In this document: positions 27,401-36,100 of the stretch, piece after piece | Layout: every line of letters begins with the position of its first letter | Position numbering within the stretch: the stretch's first letter is position 1 | Assembly: GCA_017454425.1 (NCBI GenBank) | Contig: JAFTCZ010000016.1 | Location: 1-42,000, forward strand | Length of the DNA stretch: 42,000 bases | Reading direction: 5' to 3' | From: Clostridia bacterium | Lineage (GTDB): Bacteria > Bacillota_A > Clostridia > Christensenellales > UBA1242 | Notes under the pieces: generated by a model | Databases searched by the model: none | The model's input: the letters and a program-made list of their open reading frames with translations, nothing else | Told to the model about the DNA's origin: nothing | Position numbers and translations under genes: made by a program

Positions 27401-28462
27401 GCAACCATTCTTGGTAATGCAGTTGGCACAGCGCTTTCACCAGTTTTGGCAGCAAATATAGCAGCAAAAGTACCTACAAAAATGGAAGCATTAATGAGTT
27501 ATGAAGAGGCAATGGCATCAGCATCACAAGAAACAACTACTGCATTACTTGCACTTATTCCTGACGCTGTTTGGGATAACATTTTGGCTAGCCAGTATGC
27601 ACAAGCAGCACAAGCAATTGCTACGCTTAATGGCAGAAGCACACCAAATGCTGAGGACACAGCAGCAGGCAAAGCACTTGTTAAAAACCAAGTATTTGCA
27701 AGCATTCAAATTGCAATTATGATGCAAACCTTCCAAGGCGATATGATTGAAGATTTGGCAGATTGTGGCACACCAACGGAAGTTGCGGGGGTTGTAAAAG
27801 CAACTATTGACACAATAGTAGAACAAACACCAAATTCAATTTGGCAAGACTTGTTGGCTGTTCAAGTTCAAACAGCAGTTGCAACATGGAGAGCACAAAA
27901 CCCAAGTGCAACCGAACAAGACATCAACGATTACACAGCAGCTGCCTTTACTGCAGCAAAAGCACAAGCAACAAAAGCACTATACATCGAAATTTTGACA
28001 ACAGTTTGCGCTGATGCTATTGCAGACGCAGCACAAACAATTGCTGGTGAAGGCAACACTCCAACTGATGATAATATTGAAGCAGCAACAAAAACAGTTG
28101 TTGCACAAATGTTAAGCATTATATACGAAACTACAATAAATGCAGAAGATGTTGACCTTTCAAACAAGATTGTTAACACTGGTCTTACAGCATTAATTGG
28201 TGGTGTTTGCACAGCTGGTCAAGCTGGCATTAACCAAGCAGATATAGATGCTATTACAGCACAATTGACAGGCACGCAAGTTATGCAAACCTACAATGGC
28301 GGATTGTGTGTACCAGGACAAGACAAAACAACATTTATTTACCCAACCGAAACAGACTTGAACGCTGTTAAAACATTGTTTAAGGCCGCAACAGGATATA
28401 CAAACCTATACCTGTTTAATGGTATGGCTGCAATATTTGGGCTAAATAATGTTACTGCATAA
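24491..28462 (+). CDS. Large surface lipoprotein with bacterial Ig-like domains
   Basis: A 1,323-residue exported protein. The signal peptide ends at YVGC (Cys26), a slightly unusual lipobox. Four Ig-like repeats of about 80 residues follow (about 33-115, 116-194, 195-275 and 276-352), each with a pattern like TGWDTATAGEKKLTISY or TGYDTSVAGDQTVTI, typical of the Big_3 group. A middle region, about 545-835, has spaced I-x-N-V and L-x-K-V-N-V strands suggestive of a right-handed beta-helix (MRDINLMGNAG, IENVLSQKWF, LKKVNVFDSY). The C-terminal 400 residues are Ala/Thr/Gln-rich and helical, with a repeat spaced 90 residues (IPDAVWDNILA and TPNSIWQDLLA). ATG 24491 lies 6 nt after GGAG; the in-frame ATG at 24485 is too close. 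It has its own promoter and a strong terminator. Adhesion or glycan binding is a guess. Confidence 0.85.
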   Translation: MQMNKFLKVFMMALCMVALSAAYVGCTPAEQQVTRLIIDDASILTVEQGTTLEEFEIVVKGMYPDSTEIAISKSDLTITGWDTATAGEKKLTISYTVPGTQTVLTLEDITLTVIQKIASVSYKAGSTETTVEKGSTLDYSNLKLLVTYEGETTPVEVAYNARTMQIALDTSTAGTKTMTITYMGKTATTQITVIELASIAFDPASMSQTAYQYVPLSTAGASITATYSDNSTKTISTNLTFSGVNTQNAGVQNLVIGYKGLNTPNIAITVKEVTAIAYASGLADAINQGAILAKTGLKLTATYEGATKTLDYDMIANVVEFTGYDTSVAGDQTVTITLGSLVTTHDITVIMNNDDIIDYEAPAFLTSRTITQNTYTDYFNDATHVKGFAETNHMYVVGNQNPWKFLPVVHVDDGTDEGAISDKVHTTVKVYLGAQVANEALLEGDDLATYVTIDNYNYQTYDFTADAADQIFTIVVTPYGINDSIHTWTFTFKVIDGYNIYDAKDLSILDNMDGASSDDHNTAGKWTEWRNANDVEFYNGITPNDVTAIVFQNNIDLHASDVPSVQFWDKDSKGGDLTLEQAIAQNINLSTYNYFKGSVKDRMNTYDYNHGDKYSEFVYTRKIDSGTFTIEGNYYRLSIENYPRVQYITADGSVFTGGDDPQNPGTPIVTHATMFSFQGKDAPNEAMNCHFVMRDINLMGNAGRTENVQDSGGLLGIKKKNAEMTIENVLSQKWFINFMNDEGVSHGSDYNSEKWGYANSLSLKKVNVFDSYNTLIYNWSGALNIEDSHLIGAGGPVMICDHVGNNENTGADGTISKVNVKNSVLQSWVAGTEGWFVAFGATALANMIKATDESYLAISDNTKTILKRKNGIDLMNLIAVYKSADVEGISSSQIRGTFDVYGYSNGLNLDGNIKGRVEATMQFVQLQKVAEKIAAIVININNDAQITQDTIVQGIMAEVVKLQQQGATDMATILGNAVGTALSPVLAANIAAKVPTKMEALMSYEEAMASASQETTTALLALIPDAVWDNILASQYAQAAQAIATLNGRSTPNAEDTAAGKALVKNQVFASIQIAIMMQTFQGDMIEDLADCGTPTEVAGVVKATIDTIVEQTPNSIWQDLLAVQVQTAVATWRAQNPSATEQDINDYTAAAFTAAKAQATKALYIEILTTVCADAIADAAQTIAGEGNTPTDDNIEAATKTVVAQMLSIIYETTINAEDVDLSNKIVNTGLTALIGGVCTAGQAGINQADIDAITAQLTGTQVMQTYNGGLCVPGQDKTTFIYPTETDLNAVKTLFKAATGYTNLYLFNGMAAIFGLNNVTA

Positions 28463-28477
28463 TCAATAATTATATAC

Positions 28478-28504
28478 AAAAAGAGGGGGCACCCCCTCTT
28501 TTTT
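28478..28504 (+). terminator. Strong terminator of the lipoprotein gene
   Basis: A GC-rich stem, AAAAAGAGGGG with CCCCTCTTTTT, centred at 28490, closes with a 4-nt loop and a T run. It is among the strongest hairpins of the window. Confidence 0.9.
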
Positions 28505-28645
28505 GTTTGTGTTGCTTTAAGCAAATAATGCAAAAGTATTGTATTTGTTCTTATTTGTAAAAATATTTAATAACATGGTTTTTACATATTTTTTACAAAA
28601 TTATACAATTTATTATAGAATAATATTAATTTTTTACAAAAATAA

Positions 28646-28674
28646 TTTACTATTTTGTCTAATTATGGTATAAT
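28646..28674 (+). promoter_or_regulatory. Promoter of the Rho-like gene
   Basis: TTTACT (28646-28651), 17 nt, then TATAAT (28669-28674). Upstream, 28561-28640 is very AT-rich and repeats TTTTTACA three times; I see no other feature there. Confidence 0.75.
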
Positions 28675-28707
28675 CGGGTACAATAAAGTAATTTGAGAGG
28701 TGTTGTT

Positions 28708-30075
28708 ATGTCAAAACTTAATGAAGCACTAGGCAATTTGGAAGATTTGGGTATATTTCAATTGCGAGAACTTGCACGCGAAGTAGGTGTCCATTTGCCA
28801 ACAACCATGCGAAAAGCCGAACTTATTCAAAAAATACGCGAAGTTGCAAGTGGTGAGGCCGAGCCTTTTGTTCCAACAACCAAAAAGGGTAGACCACCAA
28901 AACAATATCAAGTGACAAGCTCACAGCCAAATGCCATAAACCGCGAATATGATTATCGCAATTGGGGAAAATCAATATTGCCATATGCTGAAAAGCAAGT
29001 TAGCGTTTATCGCATTTCGGATAATTCTAGTTTTATTTTTGATGAGCGCAAATATGGTACAAAATTTGATATTGAAGGCATAGTATCAATTGACGAAGCT
29101 GGCAACGCCCGTTTGCACGAAGGAACTATTTCGCAAATAGGCGAAAAGCGCATTGCACGCATAGAATATCCGGTAATAACAAAATTTGGCATAAAAGATG
29201 GTGACTATATAAAAGGGCGCATGGGCGAATCTTTAAGAGATGGTGGATATTCTTTGTTTGATGTACGCAACATAAATGGTCAAGACTATCCACTTAGGCG
29301 TATTGATTTTGCTAGTTCAAAGGCTTTGCCTGTTGTGCAAAAAATTAATTTTGAAAATCCGCAAATGTCAATTTTGCGCTATGTTGCACCTGTGGGAAAA
29401 GGTCAAAGAGTGCTGGTGCGCTCGTGCGATAATATTGTGCCAAAGCATTTTTTGCATACGCTTGCAAAAAGCTTTTCAGATGAAATAAAAGTACTTTATC
29501 TTTCTTTGGACGAGCAACCCGAAGATTATTATGACAACAATCAAGCAAATTTAGAATATGTTTTGTGTCCTTTTGATTTGCCTGTGGATAAACAACTTTA
29601 TATACTCGAACTAGCGCTCAATCGTGTTAAGCGCATGGCCGAGATTGGTCAAGATGTAGTAATAGTTTTGGAAGATTTGTTTACAATAGCACGCCTGTAC
29701 GGAAGATGCTATAAGGCATCGGGGCTGGGTGACGGAGAAGAATATGTTATTGATTGCATCAAGCGTATTTTGGCATGTGGCCGAAACATGCAAGATGCGG
29801 GCACAATCACGCTTGTGGTGGGTGTATCAAACAACCAAGATATGCTTATTCCCGATGGCCTAATGTACGAGATAAAAAAGGCTTGCAATTGCTTTGTGAC
29901 ATTTAATTCATCAATCTATCTAGGGCAATATGATTTTGATATTGCAAATACTTACACACTCAATCCGGATAGATTGTTAAATGAAAAAGAATTGGCACTT
30001 TCATTAAAAATAAGACAAGAAACAAAAGACAAATCTTGTTCTGAGATAAATTTAATTCTTGCACAAAATAAATAA
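28708..30075 (+). CDS. Transcription termination factor Rho homologue with degenerate ATPase site
   Basis: Rho is a hexameric RNA translocase that ends transcription. This 455-residue protein has the Rho architecture. A Rho_N/SAP-like helical domain (about 1-50, FQLRELAREVGV) is followed by a basic linker, an OB-like RNA-binding region (about 100-200) and the RecA-like core. Core matches include YVAPVGKGQR (before residue 235), LSLDEQPED, ILACGRNMQDAGTITLVVG. But Walker A (PPKAGKT in true Rho) reads CDNIVPKH (240-247), with no GKT. The Walker B Asp is Glu322, the DERPEE Arg is Gln, and the C-terminal arginine-finger region is not recognisable. It probably cannot hydrolyse ATP. The start ATG 28708 lies 7 nt after GAGAGG. 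It is monocistronic. It could be a regulator of RNA polymerase or of a true Rho. Confidence 0.85.
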   Translation: MSKLNEALGNLEDLGIFQLRELAREVGVHLPTTMRKAELIQKIREVASGEAEPFVPTTKKGRPPKQYQVTSSQPNAINREYDYRNWGKSILPYAEKQVSVYRISDNSSFIFDERKYGTKFDIEGIVSIDEAGNARLHEGTISQIGEKRIARIEYPVITKFGIKDGDYIKGRMGESLRDGGYSLFDVRNINGQDYPLRRIDFASSKALPVVQKINFENPQMSILRYVAPVGKGQRVLVRSCDNIVPKHFLHTLAKSFSDEIKVLYLSLDEQPEDYYDNNQANLEYVLCPFDLPVDKQLYILELALNRVKRMAEIGQDVVIVLEDLFTIARLYGRCYKASGLGDGEEYVIDCIKRILACGRNMQDAGTITLVVGVSNNQDMLIPDGLMYEIKKACNCFVTFNSSIYLGQYDFDIANTYTLNPDRLLNEKELALSLKIRQETKDKSCSEINLILAQNK

Positions 30076-30120
30076 TTTTTGCAAAACTTAAAAACAAATT
30101 TTTCTTGTAAAAAGCAATAA

Positions 30121-30150
30121 AAAAAACAAGGCACAAACCTTGTTTTTTGT
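30121..30150. terminator. Bidirectional terminator between the Rho-like and giant surface genes
   Basis: A perfect 11-bp stem, AAAAAACAAGG with CCTTGTTTTTT (30121-30131 and 30138-30148), has a 6-nt loop. The A and T arms give T tracts in both directions, serving convergent genes. Confidence 0.88.
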
Positions 30151-30151
30151 T

Positions 30152-33100
30152 TTATTTGACTTTTTGGCGTTTGCGAATAATTACAAACATCAATACAAGT
30201 CCCACAACAACTACTGCAGATAGTGCAATAAGCACAATTGCAATTGTATTAAGTGGCTCGTTAATTGTTATGCGTTGACTAGAAATTAAGTTTCCGCTTT
30301 GTGAATACATCTGAATAACATATACGCCCGGAGCAGTGCAAGTATAACTTAATTCTTCGTTAGTTTCGCTATTTGTTTCGTCAATTGTTAATACAACTTG
30401 ACCATTAATGGTTATATAACAATTTCCTATTCTTGAATATACAACAGATGGGTTAAGTTTTATTGTAAATGGTTTAATGCTGTCCGTACCCCAATCTCTA
30501 GTCGAATTAAGGATTGCGGTTTCGTTGTTTATCCATATTGTGTAAGTATATGTCATTGTAGGAACAAGTCCTTCGCCCTTGACTGATACAGTGATTTCGT
30601 ATTTGCCTTTGCCAAACATATCCTCGTTTTCGGCATTAAGTGAGAGACTGTAAAGTGGGGCAATAGACTTGCCGTTTTCATCAACCATTAAAGAGCCATT
30701 TTTGTAAATGCTTGTTATGGTGTATCCCGATTTTTTGCTAAACTCGTATGTCAGCCTTGCTTCGTTTGAAGATATGATGCTAAATCGATATTCACTGCTA
30801 AGAGGGTTTACATTATTTCCCATGCCGTTAAGAGTGCCGGTCATTGTTACTATATAAACACCAGCTTCAGTAAATGTAAATGAGCCATTTGTTAAGGTTG
30901 CGTCATACACATTGCTGTTGCGCATAACACTAAAGTCAAAATCGTCGCGGTATTGACCGATATTTGAGATAGTAATTGTCACATCGTTATTAAATGTTGC
31001 ATTTTGGATAGGGTTGTTGTCATTAACACTATAAACAACATCACGATAGATTGATATGTTGTACGAAGTCGAACTATTGCTAAATGTTTTGTATTGTCCC
31101 AAAAGGTCGTGAATTTTTATTGTGTATGTTCCTGATTGATACAACCTAATATATCCGTTTGAATATGCACCAACATATGTTCCATTTAGCCACAAATCAA
31201 CCACATAAAAGTCTTGAATTGTGTTGTTTACATCTTCTGATTCTTCATTAAAGGTAAATGTGCTTGTCCATGTAAGAATTGCTTCTTTTGGTGTTGTGTC
31301 GGTGATTGTAGGGTAAAGTTGAGTAAGGTTTGAAGATTGTGGCTTGAGGTCGTTTATCCTAAAGTCATCAACAATTCCGCCTGTTGCGGTAGGAATACGA
31401 GTAATTGCAAAGTATGTTTGAATGTTGTAAGCACTGCCTTCTAATGAATATACACGATAAATTCGAGTGTTGTTTGCTGTGTCATCTGCAATTTTTTCCC
31501 ATTTAAGTTGTTTGTTTTCGTTTAGCAAGATTGTTATGTTGTTCCAGTCATTTGCATTTGATGATGCAAACATATATCTATCAATAACTTTTGACGCAGT
31601 TGTTGGCTCGGTGCCTTCGGGGGCCTCGGGGTCTAGTGGTAACACATAAGTGTAACGATAACCCTGATTTTTCTTAACTAATGCATTTAGGTCGTTTCCG
31701 TTTTTATAATATACTCCATAAATTGATATGTCATAACTTTTGCGAGTAAATGTGATAGTTCCGTTTGAGTATGTGCCAATATCATTTTTGAGTATAACTT
31801 GATAGGTTGCGTTTTCGTTTATGAGAATATCTGTTTCTGATGAGATTTCTGTTTGATAAGTGCCTTTTACAAGATATGCAACAGGGTTGTAAAGTGCGCG
31901 TGAGTTTGGAACCAATCCTACAAGCAAGTCTTTACTTGTTATTAAATCTTGCGTATCACTTAACATGTTTGCGCCGTTTGTATCAGTAATTGTTACGGTA
32001 GGGAAGATGGTGTACAACAAATATATATGTCTGGTTGGGTTGTCCATGTTGTTTATGTCACTTCCAACTTCTATTGTGTATTTATAACATACATTAGGGA
32101 ATGTGGTAAACGAAATTGTTGTACTTCCGTCAGTGCCCCTAGATGTTGTCAAAAAGTCGGCACAATTTGATAAGTCGCTTGCATACAAGGTGGTGCTGAT
32201 TGTTGTGTCTGTTCCTTCACCTTCTTCGCCAGGTTGAGATAAATATGCTTCGTCCGGAAGATTGTAGTTAGAATAATACAACAATCTAGAACTTGTGTTT
32301 AGGTCATCAATAAAGATGTTTATATATCTTAAGTGGTTTGAGTCATATACAAATTGCGTATCCCCAACAGTTATGTTGTAAGTTGACAGATTGTAAGTAT
32401 TGTATGCCGAACCGTCCTTAAAGACAAGTTCTTGGGCGTATTGTGAGTCAATAGGGTAGGTAAATGTTTTTGATACACCAAAGTTATCTACAAACCTAAA
32501 TGAATATGATTGACTAAGTGAAAAACTTGTTGTGTTTAATGAATAAGTGTCGGTGGTTGCGTCATAATCCAAAATTTCTGTCAAGTTGTTTATAACAATG
32601 CTTGTGATTCGGGTTGAAATATTTGATGTAGGAATTTTTACATTAAAGCGATTGTTGGCTGTGCTTTCTACAAAGTCAGCTTCCGAATTTACAATATCTA
32701 CACCACGGGTGTTGATGGTTAGGTCATAACTGTCAATAATGTCAAGTCCCATAGGGTCAAGTTGAACATACTTGTTAATAATGACCACCGAACCTTTTGA
32801 AATTCGTGTAGAAACAGCATAATATGGGTTTCCGCTTAGTTTGTTAAGAAATTCAAATTTAATTTTTGAACCAGTTGAGTATTGATATGTGTTTGCCGCC
32901 TCTGTTATGATGCTGTTTAATGTATCTAACAAATCTTGTTTCGAACTAACAAAAGTAACATTTGTTTTATCACTTAAATTTAGAAGTTGTTGAATAGTGT
33001 TTGATGAATCATCACTGTGATAATAAACAATTGTATATGTTGTGCTTCCTGCTTGTGTATATAGGGTGTATTTTATGATTTGAGAATACAATTCACTAGA

Positions 33101-36100
33101 AGTGTTTGTTGTGATGTTTCGGAAGGTTTCGGTGTCATATGTAAGATTGCTGAAAACTGATGAGCCAACAATATTGCTGTTGTCCGAAGCGTTTAACCCC
33201 AAATAGAGAAGGTTTGAAAGGTTTGCAAGTGACAATGTTGTATATAAGGTTGAGCTAGATTGTGCACTTGTGATTAAGTTTGATGTAGCATCGCTGCCCG
33301 GCGTTGTTGTTTGTTTGCCCGTAACATAAATTGTATATGCTCGATAGTTGTCCGAACGGTCGCTTTCAATAATATCATAATAATTGCCAGCCTTAAATGG
33401 GCGATATAATGAAGTGCTGCCGCTTTGACGGTCTAGGCTTACACCACCCGTGCCATCTTCGTGATAAACATTGTAGTGATAAAATTCGGTCGAGTTGGTA
33501 GGATAAAAGCCCTTTGTAATTTCGGTGTAAGTTGTGCCGTCATAATTTCGAATTCCGTTTTGACCATAAGTGCGATATTTTGCAGCGTTGGTGTCGTTTG
33601 GTTCACTGTATGTAAGATAAAAGTCTTCGGTAACAGTAAATACATAATGTTTAAGAAAATCAAATTCGCTGTCATCTAGGTGTTGTTTGATATATGCTTT
33701 TGTGCCAGGATATATGGCCTCGAGGTCGGTTAAATATTTGTCATTATCAATTAATTTATAAAGGTTTGTATATGGCGCTGTGTGGTCTATATAAATTGAA
33801 GAAGTGCTAGAGTAAACATCAGGACTAAACTCGTTTTCGTTTTTTGTTTTAATGTAGCGCAAAGTTATGTTATATTTTCGGTCTAATTGAGTATTGTTGT
33901 AAGCTGATGAAGTAACACTAGTAGGCAAGACAATGTAATATGTCTTAAGTTCGTCACCTGTGCCATAATAATACAGGGTAGGAGAGCTTACTGAGATGTT
34001 TTCAATTTCTGCAACACTATCTAGTCTTTTTGATGCATCAAAAGGAATTGTCGCAATACTATCTGTGCTGACAATATTCCCAAATTTTTTGTATTCGGCA
34101 CTTATTTGAACATCTTTGTATGCAATTGTTGCATCGTACTTGTTTGTTGGCTCGGAGAATGTAAATATTACATAGTCGTGGTTTGTATTGTATTGTGACA
34201 CACTAGAAGTGTTTAATATGTTGTAATTGCTTTCTATATTGTTTTTTGACATAAACTGGCCGCTAGGGGCTGTATTGCTTATTTCGAAGAACAATTCTAT
34301 GTGGTTTGGTGCACTAGATAGTCTTAACAATGATGACATATCCGCAACAGGGTCATTTGTGATTGGACCTTGTGCATTCATGCGGTCAAATATAAGCACA
34401 CGATAATTTCCCGGAGTAGTAAAAGCGTATTGCAGTTGAGAAATATCCAAATATCGAGAGTTTGGATCTGTTGTGTATGTATAATATCTTGTAAAGCGAT
34501 TATTGTTGTTATGTTGAACACAAACAACAGTCTTTAATGAATTGATGTATGATGACATTAGTGCCAACACAGATTGTTGATTTGCATATGACATTCCTGC
34601 AGCTTCGCTTGGCGTATATTTATATCCCTGAATATCAAGACTATTTTCGCCATCATCAAATTCATAAATAGGTGAGTTGACACTTACGCTTACTTTTGTA
34701 CCCTGAATAACATATGTGATGTTTGACCAATTAAGGTCAATATCCATAAGGCTAAAGTTGTTGTTGTTTCCTGACAACATTTCGGTTGTTGATGTTTCTT
34801 GGCCATATTCTTCATAAGCTGCGGGATAATATTCGGTAGGATAACCATAAGAAATTGTGTATTGAGCATAGTTTTTGTTGATTATATCTCCGCGGTCAAC
34901 ATAAAATACAAATGTGCGTTCTGCTTGATCACCCTCAGTATGGCCCGATGTTGAGAATGTATCGGTGTATGTACGAGAAACAACATATTTGCCCGCTTGT
35001 GAAAGTAGGGTAGGAGTGTTTATTGTTATTAATGCAGGGCTTAGGTATTTTGTAATATCGCCCGGGTATGTGGTGTATGAGGTTGTTTCATCTTTTGAAT
35101 AGATTGTGTATGTGGTATAAGGAGTGCTTGCATAAGGGTAGTTTGTGCTAATAGATTGTATGTCATTTTCATCAAGCAGTGGATAATATTCCAAAACAAT
35201 TTGGTCAATAACAACACCAGGGTTGCTAGGGTTTTGCCATTTAACAGCAACTATATTGCGGTTTGTACCATATGTATCTAGCACTTGTTGTTTGTTTGTG
35301 TTATTTGCATTTAAGTTAAATATGGCCGCAGCATTATCACTAAACGAAAACATTTGTATTCCAGATTGATCAAGACTGAAGGTAAGGGTAGTTTGGTTGT
35401 CGTTTTCTAACGCATCATAAAGTGTAAATGTATAAGAAATGCTGTTTACATCTTTTAATGAGAATTGCATTATTGGTGTTGCTTGATTTGGAACAACAAC
35501 ACAAACGCTTGGTGCATCATCATTTTTGTCAACCAAAAGTTGAACATATTTTGTGTTTTGGTTAATGGTTAGGGTATTGTTTGTTGTGCCAGAGAAGATG
35601 TTAACCTGATTGTTTTTGATAAGCAAATAGTTTGTTGTGTTTACGCCATCGGTAGTAGTGCCAAACAAATCGGCAGATATTGCAATTTGCTTGCCGTCTA
35701 GTTCAAAGCTTGCGGTACTAACACCTTGTGTTGTGGTGATGACAGGCAACAAATAGTTTGTCCCATCTTCATTAATTTTTATTGCCTTATTTTCTTCCCA
35801 AAAAACTTTTGCACTGTCACTTAAGTATGTTTCGGTTAAGACCGCGTTTGAAGTGTCTGTTATGTACAGTGTTGGGCTTGTGTTATCCAAAATTGTTACA
35901 AAGCTTGCGGTGTTGCCTGCGCTGTCAGACAAATACAATACATAAATGCCGGCATTTTTCAAAATTTGAGAAGGTGACAAAGCGTTTGCAGTGACAACCT
36001 TTTGGCCATCAACTGTTGTTATTGTTGTTGTGTCACGATAAGTTAATGGGTCACCAAATTCGCCCAAGGCACCATTTGTGGTGATTGCATTAATAGATTG

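Noticed and set aside
28693..28707. TTG start for the Rho-like gene
   Set aside because: The GAGAGG RBS would lie inside the coding sequence; ATG 28708 is correctly spaced.
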